64,000 nt of DNA from CAVYTF01 sp963708205 (GCA_963708205.1 OY970196.1:2976001-3040000); one strand, 5' to 3'. Counted from the first letter of the stretch, positions 7,701 to 17,749 are shown. The notes: generated from the sequence alone by a model not told the origin. Translations and numbers: made by a program.

Positions 7701-10175
7701 ATGAGAAAAATATTCTTGGTTCTTTCTTTTTTTGTTTTGATAAAATCATTTTCGCAAACACCGCAAACCTTTACCAGCGCCGATATTTACCTGCAAATAA
7801 AAAAGCTTGATGTGCTTGGCAGCGTGCTATACATTGCTGCGCATCCTGATGATGAGAACACAAGACTGCTTGCTTATTTCTCCAAAGAAAAATTATATCG
7901 CACAGGTTATTTGAGTCTTACGCGTGGCGATGGCGGACAAAATTTATTGGGGGATGAACAGGGAATAGAGCTTGGTTTGATACGCACGCAAGAGTTGCTT
8001 GCAGCAAGAAGAATTGATGGTGCCGAACAATTTTTTTCGCGCGCTTATGATTTTGGTTTTTGTAAAACACCGGAAGAAGCTTTGCAAAAATGGGGACATG
8101 AAAAAACGCTCAGTGATGTAGTTTGGATAATAAGAAAATTTCAGCCGGATATAATAATCACGCGGTTTCCGCCAGATGCGAGAGCAGGTCATGGACATCA
8201 TTCTGCTTCAGCTATTTTAGCGCACGAAGCGTTTATCGCGGCAGCGGATTCAACAAAATTTCCTGAGCAATTTAAATATGGCGTTAAGCCCTGGCAGGCA
8301 AAAAGATTGTTATGGAATACGTACAATTTCGGAAGCATTAATACAACAGATTCCACGCAATATAAAATGGATATTGGAGCATTCAACCCATTGCTCGGAA
8401 AAGGTTATGGAGAAATTGCAGCGGAAAGCAGAAGCCAACATAAAAGCCAGGGATTCGGTGTGCCTGCACAGCGCGGCGAGTCAATAGAATATTTTAGTTT
8501 AACGGCAGGCAGCGGCATAAGAAATAATTTGATGGATGGCATAAACATAGACTGGCAAAGGGTTTCAGGAGCAAAGGATATTTCAACACAAATAAAAAAT
8601 ATTTTATCGCAATACAATTTTGAGCATCCTGAAAACTCTGTAACTGCTTTAGTGAATTTATATAAAGCAATTAAAAATTTACCTGCTGATTATTGGCGCG
8701 ATAAGAAATTAGATGAGTTGAAAAATATAATCATTGCCTCTTCAGGAATTTTTGCAGAAGATTTTTCTGATAAAGAATTTGCCGTGCAGGGAGATAGTTT
8801 GCGCGTTAATTTTTTCATGAACAAAAGAAGTGAAGGCAATGTTGTGATCAAGCAAATTCAGTTTCCAAATTTTGATTCTTCATTAAACAATAATCTTGCG
8901 ACCAACAAAAATTATTATTTCTCAAAAACATTTTTTGTTCCCGCTGATCAGCCTGTTTCGCAACCATACTGGCTCGTAAAACCTTTGCAGGGCGTGAGTT
9001 TCGATGTATCTGAACAAACCCTTATTGGCAAGCCGCAGAACGATGCCGCTTTCAGCGCCACATTTATTTTCAGCATAAACGGAGAAGATTTTTCTATAAA
9101 GAAATCATTGCAATACAAATTCACAGATCCTGTAAAAGGCGAAGTGTATGAACCATTATTTGTAGTGCCGCCTGTGACTGCGCATTTTGCGCAAGCCATT
9201 TATTTATTGACTAACCAATCGGAAAAAAATATATTAGCTGAAATACTTGCACAGAAAAATGTTACTGCAAATTTTCAACTGAGCGCAACAGGAGATTGGA
9301 AAATAATCAACGGCGAGTTCAATGAACGAATAAATGACGGCAGTGTTAAAATGATGAATGCTTCTGTCACCACTTCATCGAATGCCAATGCGGCAAATAT
9401 TACAGTAATAGCAAATAAAGTTGTTGATAACAAAGGCCAGCAATACTTCGGGTCTTTGCTTGATGAAAGAAAAATAAGCTATAGCCACATTCCTGATATT
9501 ATTTATTTCAAGCCCTTCGAAACCAGAGTGCAAAAGCTGGATATTATCATTAAAGGAAAAAATATTGGTTACATCGAAGGCGCTGGAGATAAGGTGCCGC
9601 AGTCTTTGCAGGAAATGGGCTACACCGTACAAATGCTTTCTGAAAAAGATATTACGGATGAAAATCTAAGACAATTCGATGCAATAATTACCGGCGTTCG
9701 TGCGTATGATGTAGATGCTTTTCTGTCTTCAAAATATGATGTGCTGATGCGTTACATTTCTAACGGCGGTAATTTCATTGTTCAATACAACAGAAATACT
9801 TCGTCTGATAAAATGGCTCCGTATCCTTTTTCAATTTCTAATATTCGTGTCACAAATGAAGAGGCGGATGTGCATTTCTTACTGCCAAATTCTCCTGTTT
9901 TAAATTATCCCAATAAAATAACTTCCGCAGACTTTGAAAACTGGATACAGGAACGCAGCACTTACCAGGCGGCACAATTGGATAGTCATTACCTCGCGCC
10001 CCTCGGCATGCACGACGCGAATGAGCCGGAAACGAATGGCAGCCTCATCATCGCACCGTATGGGAAAGGGAATTTTGTGTACACAGGATTGGTTTTCTTC
10101 CGTGAATTACCCGCAGGTGTTCCAGGCGCTTATCGCTTGATGGCAAATTTGATAGCGTTGCCGCAGAATAAATAA
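7701..10175 (+). CDS. Secreted PIG-L family deacetylase with C-terminal GATase-like domain
   Basis: An 824-residue exported protein with a signal peptide (about residues 1-20, ending FSQ). The PIG-L/LmbE deacetylase domain covers about residues 25-260 with the zinc-site motifs 'AHPDDENTR' and 'GHGHHSA'; such enzymes remove acetyl groups from N-acetylglucosamine-type substrates. A beta-rich middle follows. The C-terminal part (about 610-824) begins 'YIEGAGDKVPQSLQEMGY' and resembles the ThuA/GATase-1-like domain often fused to PIG-L in Bacteroidota. A periplasmic or outer-membrane role in glycan processing is likely but the substrate is unknown. It is a single-gene unit. Confidence 0.85.
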   Translation: MRKIFLVLSFFVLIKSFSQTPQTFTSADIYLQIKKLDVLGSVLYIAAHPDDENTRLLAYFSKEKLYRTGYLSLTRGDGGQNLLGDEQGIELGLIRTQELLAARRIDGAEQFFSRAYDFGFCKTPEEALQKWGHEKTLSDVVWIIRKFQPDIIITRFPPDARAGHGHHSASAILAHEAFIAAADSTKFPEQFKYGVKPWQAKRLLWNTYNFGSINTTDSTQYKMDIGAFNPLLGKGYGEIAAESRSQHKSQGFGVPAQRGESIEYFSLTAGSGIRNNLMDGINIDWQRVSGAKDISTQIKNILSQYNFEHPENSVTALVNLYKAIKNLPADYWRDKKLDELKNIIIASSGIFAEDFSDKEFAVQGDSLRVNFFMNKRSEGNVVIKQIQFPNFDSSLNNNLATNKNYYFSKTFFVPADQPVSQPYWLVKPLQGVSFDVSEQTLIGKPQNDAAFSATFIFSINGEDFSIKKSLQYKFTDPVKGEVYEPLFVVPPVTAHFAQAIYLLTNQSEKNILAEILAQKNVTANFQLSATGDWKIINGEFNERINDGSVKMMNASVTTSSNANAANITVIANKVVDNKGQQYFGSLLDERKISYSHIPDIIYFKPFETRVQKLDIIIKGKNIGYIEGAGDKVPQSLQEMGYTVQMLSEKDITDENLRQFDAIITGVRAYDVDAFLSSKYDVLMRYISNGGNFIVQYNRNTSSDKMAPYPFSISNIRVTNEEADVHFLLPNSPVLNYPNKITSADFENWIQERSTYQAAQLDSHYLAPLGMHDANEPETNGSLIIAPYGKGNFVYTGLVFFRELPAGVPGAYRLMANLIALPQNK

Positions 10176-10237
10176 GAACAATAACATTCTCTTCATTATT
10201 CGCTTCTCATTCCTTTTATTCTTATCATTTATTTTCT

Positions 10238-10245
10238 TACCTTTG
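10238..10245 (+). promoter_or_regulatory. -7 box of fusA
   Basis: TACCTTTG matches TANNTTTG. TTTA at 10215-10218, 19 bases upstream, is a three-of-four match to the -33 box. The ATG is 57 bases downstream. Confidence 0.5.
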
Positions 10246-10301
10246 CGGCTCGAAAAAAACGGCTTGTTCTTTTCTATCTAAAAATTAAATAAAACTTGGT
10301 C

Positions 10302-12452
10302 ATGGCTGACTTAAAATTTCAAAGAAACTTCGGTATTGCAGCGCATATTGATGCCGGCAAAACCACAACTACAGAGCGTATTCTGCGCTATACAGGGATG
10401 ATCCATAAAATTGGTGAAGTGCACGACGGCGCAGCAACTACAGACTGGATGGAACAAGAAAAAGAACGCGGTATCACAATCACTTCCGCTGCCGTTAGCT
10501 GTATGTGGAATTTCCCTACAGATAAAGGAAAAGTAACTCCTGATACAAAAAAATATTATTTCAATATCATTGACACTCCCGGCCACGTTGATTTTACGGT
10601 GGAAGTAGAACGCTCCATGCGTGTGCTCGATGGCTTGATCGCTTTGTTTAGCGCCGTTGATGGTGTAGAACCGCAAAGCGAAACTGTTTGGCGCCAGGCT
10701 AACCGTTATAAAGTGCCGCGTATAGGTTTTGTAAATAAAATGGATCGCGCTGGCGCAGATTTTTTAATGGTTGTTCAGCAGGTGAAAGATATGCTTGGCG
10801 CGAAGGCGGTGCCACTGCAATTGCCCATCGGCGCTGAAGATGATTTTAAAGGTGTGGTTGATCTGATAAAAATGAAAGGCGTGGTTTGGCATATGGAAAC
10901 TGAAGGGATGACCTTTGATGAAGTTCCCGTTCCCCAAGATATGATGGAAGAAGCAACACATTGGAGAGGTCAGTTAATTGAAGCAGTTGCGGAATATGAT
11001 GATAAATTATTAGAAAAATTCTTCGAAAACCCTGACAGCATTACTGAAGACGAAGTGCATGAAGCTATACGCAAAGCAACAATTGATCTAAGCATTGTGC
11101 CGATGATGTGCGGTTCTTCATTCAAAAATAAAGGCGTACAAACGGCGCTCGATGCGGTTTGCCGTTATTTACCATCCCCGATGGATATTGAATCAGTGAA
11201 AGGTTTAAATCCCGAAACTGGTTTGGAAGTAGAGCGCAAACCCGATGCAAAGGAACCTTTTGCAGCCTTGGCTTTCAAAATTATGACCGATCCTTTCGTA
11301 GGCCGTTTGGCGTTTTTCCGTTGCTATTCCGGTCGTTTGGATGCAGGTTCTTATGTGCTGAATGTTAGAAGCGGAAAAAAAGAACGCATCAGCCGCATCA
11401 TGAAAATGTTTGCCAACAAACAAAATCCCGTTGACTTCATCGAAGCCGGAGATATTGCTGCGGCAGTTGGCTTCAAAGAAATAAAAACAGGTGATACATT
11501 GTGCGATGAAGATCATCCCATCACCTTAGAAAATATGTTCATTCCAGAACCGGTTATCTCAGTTGCCGTTGAGCCTAAAACGCAGGCAGACGTTGATAAA
11601 ATGGGTATGGCTATCGCGAAATTGGTGGAAGAAGATCCTACGCTTCGCGTGAAAACCGATGAAGATACAGGGCAAACAATTCTTTCAGGAATGGGAGAGT
11701 TGCATCTTGAAATTATCGTTGACCGTATGCGCCGTGAATTCAAAGTGGAAGTAAACCAGGGTAATCCGCAGGTTGCTTATAAAGAAGCTTTTGGAAACAC
11801 CATCGATCATCGCGAAGTATTGAAAAAGCAAACCGGAGGACGCGGTAAGTTTGCGGATATACAATTCTCCATCGGTCCGGCTGACAAAGATTGGCTTGAA
11901 GAAAACCCCGGCAAACATTTCCAGTTTGTAAATGATATTTTTGGAGGTTCTATTCCGCGTGAATTTATTCCCGCCATTTCCAAAGGCTTTGAAACCTCAA
12001 TGGGCACCGGCGTTCTCGCAGGTTATCCAGTTGATAATATGAAGGTGCGAATTTATGACGGAAGCTTTCACCAGGTTGACTCTGACTCTATGAGCTTTGA
12101 ACTTTGCGCCAAAGGCGGATTCCGCGAAGCGGGAAGAAAGGCAAAGCCAACTTTGCTCGAACCAATTATGCGTGTTGAAGTTGTTACGCCTGATCAATAT
12201 ATGGGTGATGTAACCGGCGACCTGAACCGCCGCCGCGGAATGATGGAAGGCATGGACAGCCGCGCAAATCTGCAGGTGATAAAAGCAAAGGTTCCTTTGA
12301 GTGAAATGTTTGGATATGTTACACAACTTCGCTCTATGAGTTCCGGACGTGCTACTTCAACAATGGAGTTTTCTCACTACAATCCAGCGCCAAATAATAT
12401 CGCTGAAGAAGTGATAGCAAAGAGCAAAGGCAAAGTGAAGGTGGAAGATTAG
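10302..12452 (+). CDS. fusA: Translation elongation factor G
   Basis: The GTPase that moves the ribosome during translation. The ATG at 10302 (MADLKFQRNFG) is preferred over the in-frame TTG two codons upstream. The P-loop AHIDAGKT is at residues 14-21, followed by 'GITITSA' (switch I), DTPGHVDF and NKMD. Domains II-V follow, with 'GMGELHLEI' and the C-terminal 'YVTQLRSMSSGRATSTMEF'. Length (716) is normal. It has its own promoter and terminator and is not next to rpsL, rpsG or tufA, so it lies outside the classical str operon here. Confidence 0.97.
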   Translation: MADLKFQRNFGIAAHIDAGKTTTTERILRYTGMIHKIGEVHDGAATTDWMEQEKERGITITSAAVSCMWNFPTDKGKVTPDTKKYYFNIIDTPGHVDFTVEVERSMRVLDGLIALFSAVDGVEPQSETVWRQANRYKVPRIGFVNKMDRAGADFLMVVQQVKDMLGAKAVPLQLPIGAEDDFKGVVDLIKMKGVVWHMETEGMTFDEVPVPQDMMEEATHWRGQLIEAVAEYDDKLLEKFFENPDSITEDEVHEAIRKATIDLSIVPMMCGSSFKNKGVQTALDAVCRYLPSPMDIESVKGLNPETGLEVERKPDAKEPFAALAFKIMTDPFVGRLAFFRCYSGRLDAGSYVLNVRSGKKERISRIMKMFANKQNPVDFIEAGDIAAAVGFKEIKTGDTLCDEDHPITLENMFIPEPVISVAVEPKTQADVDKMGMAIAKLVEEDPTLRVKTDEDTGQTILSGMGELHLEIIVDRMRREFKVEVNQGNPQVAYKEAFGNTIDHREVLKKQTGGRGKFADIQFSIGPADKDWLEENPGKHFQFVNDIFGGSIPREFIPAISKGFETSMGTGVLAGYPVDNMKVRIYDGSFHQVDSDSMSFELCAKGGFREAGRKAKPTLLEPIMRVEVVTPDQYMGDVTGDLNRRRGMMEGMDSRANLQVIKAKVPLSEMFGYVTQLRSMSSGRATSTMEFSHYNPAPNNIAEEVIAKSKGKVKVED

Positions 12453-12471
12453 TTGTTTAAAAAAATATATT

Positions 12472-12503
12472 AATCCTTGTTTATTTTAAACAGGGATTTT
12501 TTA
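12472..12503 (+). terminator. Terminator after fusA
   Basis: AATCCTTGTTT and AAACAGGGATT form a stem of about eleven pairs with one wobble, followed by a run of Ts. It could also serve the convergent gene ending at 12544. Confidence 0.75.
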
Positions 12504-12543
12504 TTTGCAAAATATCACCAACTGCAGATTTATTTTAAAATGC

Positions 12544-13272
12544 TCATACCAATTTTTTTGCTACTTTATTTTTTATCAATTGTTTTATTGATACAAGGTG
12601 AGAGAATAAAACAAGCGGCACAATAAAAGTTGGCAGCCAGCTAAAGGGAAAATTCAAAATGGCAATATTGGGTTGATCGAAAGCGAACTGCTGAAATGGA
12701 AATGGTGCAGAGAGTACTGCATTCACCGCAATATTTATTAAAAGCGCGAGGCAGATAAAGTTCCATGTTAAAATGATGCTGCGGTTAAGCTTTCTTTTTT
12801 GCAATCCAAAGTAAGCAATAAAAGGCGCGGTGATGCCCGAGAAAATATCAAAGTTGCGTCCTTCAAAAGTCATCAGCTGCGGCACTGCTTTATTTAAGAA
12901 AAGCAGCAATAAAACAAGTTCTACAAAAATTCTTATCACACTTAAATAAGTAAGATATACAATTGAAAGATCATCAACAAACTGTCGTCCTTTCTTTGTT
13001 GCAAATAACAGGATGATGGCAATGATAGCAGGTAATATTCCCACTAAAAAAAGGCGTCCCGGCAATGATGAAGTATTCGTATTGTAGAAATTACTTAATG
13101 TGTTTTTTGCCTGCGCCATTAACCAGGCAATGCACGCAATCATAACTCTGCTTGCCATATTTCGTGTGGTTAATGAGTATGCATTATTTATTGCTAGATA
13201 AAAAAATAACAAAGCAGCAAGCGTTGTAAGACCGAAAATGATTGCAATATATGCAGGCAGATTTTCAATCAT
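12544..13272 (-). CDS. Polytopic membrane protein, unrecognised
   Basis: A 242-residue protein with about seven hydrophobic segments (near residues 8-28, 38-54, 72-92, 105-128, 140-155, 165-188 and 210-230) and a basic C-terminus (KQLIKNKVAKKLV). No catalytic motif is visible and no family is named with confidence; similar 'hypothetical membrane proteins' are widespread in Bacteroidota. It starts at the ATG at 13272. It converges on fusA and diverges from the MFS transporter downstream. Confidence 0.6.
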   Translation of the reverse strand: MIENLPAYIAIIFGLTTLAALLFFYLAINNAYSLTTRNMASRVMIACIAWLMAQAKNTLSNFYNTNTSSLPGRLFLVGILPAIIAIILLFATKKGRQFVDDLSIVYLTYLSVIRIFVELVLLLLFLNKAVPQLMTFEGRNFDIFSGITAPFIAYFGLQKRKLNRSIILTWNFICLALLINIAVNAVLSAPFPFQQFAFDQPNIAILNFPFSWLPTFIVPLVLFSHLVSIKQLIKNKVAKKLV

Positions 13273-13488
13273 TGTTAGTGATGGTGAATGAAGTAAATAA
13301 ATTTATGATGATAAAGGTAAAGAATAAAAAAACTTATTTCAAGTTGGTGGAAATGATTTTTGCGATCTTCTCATAGTAAATTATATACGCAGCTTAGAAA
13401 TTGCAGAAACTATTAAAGAATAAAATATCTCTGCTTAACCTTTTCAATTTCTGGTACAATAATTTATCGTTGATGAGAAAATGATAAA

Positions 13489-14886
13489 TTGAAAAGCAAG
13501 GCTTCTATTATTATTCCACTGATGCTGGGCACATTCATGGCAGCACTTGATAACAGCATAGTAAATGTATCGCTGCCGGTAATGCAGCGCCAGTTTAAAG
13601 TGCAGATAGATGATATACAATGGGTGATAACAGCTTACATGCTTGCCTTTTGTGTGTTTATGCCGTTGACTAACTGGCTCAAAAATAAGATCGGTCTTTA
13701 TTGGATGTACCTCATCAGCATCTGCATATTTATTGCGGGCTCAGCCTTATCAGGTTTATCGCACAGCCTTACGACATTGCTTGCATCAAGAATATTGCAG
13801 GCACTCGGCGGTGGCGCACTTACACCGGTTGCGTTGGCGATGCTTTCTGCCGCTTTTGATGAAAAGGAGAGAGGAAGCATTATGGGCTGGTGGGGTCTTG
13901 GTGTTATTGTTGGGCCTGCTTTAGGCCCAACACTCGGAGGCGTCATTACACAATATCTCGGTTGGCCGTTTATATTTTTTGTGAACATTCCTTTTGGTGC
14001 GCTGGCATTAATCTTATCTGTAAGAAATTTAAAAGATGTGGGTAAAAAAACGGGCGATGCGCCGCCATTTGATCTTAGTGGCTACATCTCTTTTATCATC
14101 TTTATTATTTTATTTCAATTCAGTATTGCAAGAATTGAAAAGACAGGAATTAATTCCTGGCAATTTTATACCAGCTTTATTATTTCGCTGATCAGCTTAT
14201 TTATTTTTATTAAGATTGATAAGAAGAAGAAAGACCCTGTGCTTGATCTTTCTTTGTTTTCTGAAAGAACCTTCAATGCCGGAATTATGGTAACGGCCGT
14301 TCGGTCAGTAGCATTATTCGGAGGATTGTTTTTACTGCCTTTTTTATTGGAAAAGCTGATGAATTTTACTGAGATACAAACCGGCTTATTATTGCTGCCC
14401 GCATCTGCTGTGCTGGCAATACTGATGCCGCTTGCAGGAAAGTATGCGGATAAACATGGTGCAAGAAATATTTCTGTTGCAGGGCTTATTCTTGTTGGCA
14501 TCTCCACCGTTATGCTCATGTTTATTGGTAAAGGCACCAGCATTGTGCCTATAATAATATCCGTTGCTATACGCGGCGCAGGGTTGGCATTTTTATTTTC
14601 GCCGGTGTCTGCAGCAGTAATTAATTCGGTGCCAAAAGAAAAATCTGCAACAGCATCTACTTATTACAGTTTGTTTATGCAGATCGGCGGTTCTGTTGGC
14701 ATTGGATTGCTTGCGGTTTTGCATCAGTATCTTTTAGGATATTTTAAAGCTGCCGGAAAAGATATGAATACGGCTTCGCAACATGCGCTTGCCGGTGGCT
14801 TTTTGTTATCGGCTATTATAATTGTTCTGGCTATTTGGCCGGCATGTAATCTGCAGAGAGAACCCGGTAAAGATGACAGGAAATGA
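13489..14886 (+). CDS. MFS drug/proton antiporter, DHA2 (14-TM) type
   Basis: A 465-residue major facilitator of the EmrB/QacA group, which pump organic compounds out of the cell against protons. The subfamily motif in helix 1, 'GTFMAALDNSIVNVSLP', and the helix-5 motif 'GWWGLGVIVGPALGPTLGG' are clear. About fourteen hydrophobic segments fill the length. The start is TTG at 13489; no ATG in frame precedes the conserved first helix. No membrane-fusion partner (EmrA-like) is adjacent. Substrate unknown. Confidence 0.87.
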   Translation: MKSKASIIIPLMLGTFMAALDNSIVNVSLPVMQRQFKVQIDDIQWVITAYMLAFCVFMPLTNWLKNKIGLYWMYLISICIFIAGSALSGLSHSLTTLLASRILQALGGGALTPVALAMLSAAFDEKERGSIMGWWGLGVIVGPALGPTLGGVITQYLGWPFIFFVNIPFGALALILSVRNLKDVGKKTGDAPPFDLSGYISFIIFIILFQFSIARIEKTGINSWQFYTSFIISLISLFIFIKIDKKKKDPVLDLSLFSERTFNAGIMVTAVRSVALFGGLFLLPFLLEKLMNFTEIQTGLLLLPASAVLAILMPLAGKYADKHGARNISVAGLILVGISTVMLMFIGKGTSIVPIIISVAIRGAGLAFLFSPVSAAVINSVPKEKSATASTYYSLFMQIGGSVGIGLLAVLHQYLLGYFKAAGKDMNTASQHALAGGFLLSAIIIVLAIWPACNLQREPGKDDRK

Positions 14887-14894
14887 GATGTTGC

Positions 14895-15983
14895 TTAATT
14901 TAATAATCGAATTAGTTGCTGCACTTCCTGTTCTGTGTTGAAGGAATGTAAAACAATCCTCAATCTTTCTAACCCTTTCGGAACTGTTGGATAAAGAATA
15001 GCACGCACATCAAGATTGTTTTTTTGTGAATTATCTGCGAGCTTTTTTACTTTTTCATTTCCTTCTACAATTACAATTTGAATAGGTGTTTGAGAAATAA
15101 ATTTTTGATGATTGATGTTTGATGATTGAAAAATTTCAATAAGGTTTTGAAGATGTTTTCGTTCATCATTCATCTTTGGAAACGTTTCATAACTTGATTT
15201 TATATATGCAACTTCATGTTCAGAAAGGGAAGTTGAATAGATAAAGCTTTTTGCAAAATTTATTAAATAATCTCTCAGTTGATTTGAGCCCAAAACTGCT
15301 GCACCATGGCATCCGCAGGCTTTTCCGAAAGTATGGACGCGGCAAAAGATTTCATTTTGTAATTGTAATTGCTGCACAAGACCTTGACCTTTTTCTCCAA
15401 CAATTCCTGTTGCATGCGCTTCATCAATGATGAGGTGAGCATTATATTTTTTGCATAGAGAAACAATTTCTTTCAGCGGGCAAATATCTCCGTCCATGCT
15501 GAAAACACTTTCTGTTACAACTAAAATATTTCCCGTTGATTGTTGTATTTTTTTTTCAAGGTCATTCAGATCATTATGTGCAAAGGAAAATGATTGTGCG
15601 AATGATAAACGAATGCCATCGCGAATACTCGCATGCGAAAGTGCATCATAAATAATTGTATCGCCTCGTTGCGCAATGCACGAAAGCAAGCCAATATTTG
15701 CATCGTAACCGGAATTAAAAATCAAGGCAGTTTCGCTTTGATGAAATGTTGCAATTTGTTTTTCAACTTCCTCTATTAACGGATAATTTCCTGCAAGCAA
15801 ACGTGAACCGGTTGAACCTGTTTGTAGTTGCTGATCTGTGATTTGTAGTTTGTGGTGTTTTACAATTCCTAAATAATCATTGCTGCAAAAATCTATTTTA
15901 CCTTCGCTGAAACGCAAACTACGAAAGGCGTTGAGTGATTTGCGCTCGTTGAGTTTTTTATTAAGAAAATCATCATCGTACAT
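14895..15983 (-). CDS. bioF: 8-amino-7-oxononanoate synthase-like aminotransferase
   Basis: A PLP-dependent alpha-oxoamine synthase that condenses pimeloyl thioester with alanine in biotin synthesis. Seen are 'GSTGSRLLAGNYPLI' (57-70), 'IDEAHATGIVGEKGQG' (186-201, PLP-binding Asp) and the Schiff-base lysine K221 in HTFGKACG. At 362 residues it is slightly short. No other bio gene is near. A related enzyme such as glycine C-acetyltransferase cannot be excluded, but the N-terminus ('FCSNDYLGI') and length favour BioF. Confidence 0.82.
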   Translation of the reverse strand: MYDDDFLNKKLNERKSLNAFRSLRFSEGKIDFCSNDYLGIVKHHKLQITDQQLQTGSTGSRLLAGNYPLIEEVEKQIATFHQSETALIFNSGYDANIGLLSCIAQRGDTIIYDALSHASIRDGIRLSFAQSFSFAHNDLNDLEKKIQQSTGNILVVTESVFSMDGDICPLKEIVSLCKKYNAHLIIDEAHATGIVGEKGQGLVQQLQLQNEIFCRVHTFGKACGCHGAAVLGSNQLRDYLINFAKSFIYSTSLSEHEVAYIKSSYETFPKMNDERKHLQNLIEIFQSSNINHQKFISQTPIQIVIVEGNEKVKKLADNSQKNNLDVRAILYPTVPKGLERLRIVLHSFNTEQEVQQLIRLLN

Positions 15984-16027
15984 AAATCTTTAAAATTTGT
16001 TATGGCATAAATAATAATTTTGCTGCC

Positions 16028-16035
16028 CAAAGATA
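16028..16035 (-). promoter_or_regulatory. -7 box of bioF
   Basis: TATCTTTG on the minus strand matches TANNTTTG and lies 45 bases before the bioF ATG. CTTG of the repeated word at 16051-16061 lies 22 bases upstream and could act as a weak -33 box. Confidence 0.4.
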
Positions 16036-16050
16036 TACAGATGAAAGGAT

Positions 16051-16061
16051 TGCGACGCAAG
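16051..16061. repeat. Short repeated word, copy 2
   Basis: TGCGACGCAAG, also present at 7628-7638. It lies in the divergent bioF/miaE region. Confidence 0.2.
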
Positions 16062-16107
16062 GGACGATGCTATGAAAATATGAAGCTGGTATCATAAAAA
16101 AAATAAA

Positions 16108-16716
16108 ATGGAATTATCACAGGACACTAAAAATATTTTGGGTTTACAATTGCCAACCGATCCGCGTTGGGTTGATTTGGCAAGTCTTTCCCTTGAAGAA
16201 ATTTTAACTGATCATGCGTATTGCGAACAGAAAGCAGCAACGACTTGCATCTCGTTAATTCAGCGATATAATGATAAAGAAAAAATGGTAAATGACCTTG
16301 CGCCGATAGTGACGGAAGAGTGGGGGCATTTTCGTTTGGTGCTGCAGGAGTTGCAAAAACGAAGTTTGAAATTAGGCAAACAACGGCGCGATGAATATGT
16401 AAATAAGCTGATAGAATTTCAACGAAAGGGCGGCGCAATTGAAGATCGTTTTCTTGATCAATTGTTAACGATGGCTTTGATAGAAGCGAGGAGCTGCGAG
16501 CGTTTCAAGCGATTGAGTGAAGGGTTGAATGATAAATACCTGCGCAACTTTTATCGTCGCTTTATGGAAAGTGAAGCGGGACATTACACATTGTTCATCG
16601 AGCTTGCAGAAGAATATATTGATAAAGAAAAAGTGAGAACGCGATGGAAGGAATGGCTGGATTATGAAAAGAATGTGATTGAAAGTTTAGAAGTACGTGG
16701 AGACAGAATTCATTAG
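16108..16716 (+). CDS. miaE: tRNA 2-methylthio-N6-isopentenyladenosine hydroxylase
   Basis: A ferritin-like diiron monooxygenase that hydroxylates the isopentenyl group of ms2i6A37 in tRNAs reading U-starting codons. The 202-residue length and the four-helix pattern fit the family. Likely iron ligands are E40, E71 and H74 (EEWGHF), E126 (IEARSCERF), and E156 with H159 (ESEAGHY). It stands alone between divergent bioF and convergent GSCFA genes. Confidence 0.9.
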   Translation: MELSQDTKNILGLQLPTDPRWVDLASLSLEEILTDHAYCEQKAATTCISLIQRYNDKEKMVNDLAPIVTEEWGHFRLVLQELQKRSLKLGKQRRDEYVNKLIEFQRKGGAIEDRFLDQLLTMALIEARSCERFKRLSEGLNDKYLRNFYRRFMESEAGHYTLFIELAEEYIDKEKVRTRWKEWLDYEKNVIESLEVRGDRIH

Positions 16717-16780
16717 TTATGAGTTATAATTTTTGAGTTATAAGAAAGGAGATTTATAACTTATCGCTCATAACTTATAA
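16716..16780. terminator. Inverted repeats between miaE and the GSCFA gene
   Basis: GTTATGAG at 16716-16723 is mirrored by CTCATAAC at 16767-16774, and TTATAA words between them pair in several registers. The element sits exactly between two convergent genes and touches the stop codon of the minus-strand gene. It may act as a weak bidirectional terminator; the repeated GAGTTATAA words also resemble a low-complexity dispersed repeat. Confidence 0.4.
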
Positions 16781-17749
16781 TTGAAAGCATTCAATTTCTT
16801 TTTGAAAGTTCAGGAAAGGATATTGTTGCTGCAATGTTTTTGCCTTATTAAGATTTGCTTGCAAAAATTGTTTGTGCTGATTTGATACTGCGTTGAAAGC
16901 CTTGTGCTTAGCTGCTTGTACAAGTTTTTTAATTTCTTCTGATAACTTAATTGTGCTTTCATCAAAAGAGGTTTCTGAAAATTTTTCCAACACAAATTGT
17001 GTAGCTGCATAATTTGGATGTGCAAGATCAATATCATAAAAGCGATAATCGCGCAGCACATCAATCACTAATTCATACGCAGGAAAATAATAAAGCTTGT
17101 CAAATTTATGTACCAAATGATGCACAGCTTCAATCAGTCTTGCTTTGCTTCTGTTATTCTCTACAACACCATCCCGTAAATGGCGGACAGGACTGATGGT
17201 GAAAATTATTTTCAATTTTGGATTGAAATGAAACAGCTGGAACACAGTGCTGTCAAGGCTTGTAACGATCTCTTCAATACTTAATAAATGCTTGATGAAA
17301 GTTTGCGGAGGAGCTTTGTGACAATTTGCAACAGGTTCTAAATTGTCTGCGAACTTATAAATAAAAGAAGAACCAAGTGTGATGATTAACCAATCCGCTT
17401 GCTTTAAAAATTCATGTGCTTCATTTTGCGAAGCATTTATATTTCTTAGACAATCGTGTTTATCAACATTTGAAAAGCTGCTGTGATGTTGCCAGCTATG
17501 CCACATTTCATTCAGATTAAATAAATCTTCTTCCTTGTATTGTTTGTTTTGTACGTATGATATCAAACTGCTGCAAACGCTGACAGGATTGAATAAAATG
17601 CCGTTAGGATTTTGAAGGACATTAAATTTTACATCCATCAAATAGTTGCCGATATGTTCTGTAAAACAAGAGCCGATCAACAAAATTTTATCTTCATAAG
17701 TGATAAAAGGTTGTAAAGGTTTTATGTTGATGGGAGAGAAGAACTGCAT
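16775..17749 (-). CDS. GSCFA domain protein
   Basis: A 324-residue protein of the GSCFA family, named after its N-terminal motif, seen here as 'LLIGSCFTEHIG' at about residues 24-35. The family is thought to be SGNH-hydrolase-like, and 'TLGSSFIYKF' and 'FTISPVRHLRDG' fit that fold. The substrate is unknown. Its ATG shares one base with the stop of the HMG-CoA lyase gene (TAATG), so the two are translated together. Confidence 0.88.
   Translation of the reverse strand: MQFFSPINIKPLQPFITYEDKILLIGSCFTEHIGNYLMDVKFNVLQNPNGILFNPVSVCSSLISYVQNKQYKEEDLFNLNEMWHSWQHHSSFSNVDKHDCLRNINASQNEAHEFLKQADWLIITLGSSFIYKFADNLEPVANCHKAPPQTFIKHLLSIEEIVTSLDSTVFQLFHFNPKLKIIFTISPVRHLRDGVVENNRSKARLIEAVHHLVHKFDKLYYFPAYELVIDVLRDYRFYDIDLAHPNYAATQFVLEKFSETSFDESTIKLSEEIKKLVQAAKHKAFNAVSNQHKQFLQANLNKAKTLQQQYPFLNFQKEIECFQL

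Noticed and set aside
7628..16061. TGCGACGCAAG word as a mobile element end
   Set aside because: Only 11 bases are shared and the flanks do not align well, so it is listed only as a weak repeat.
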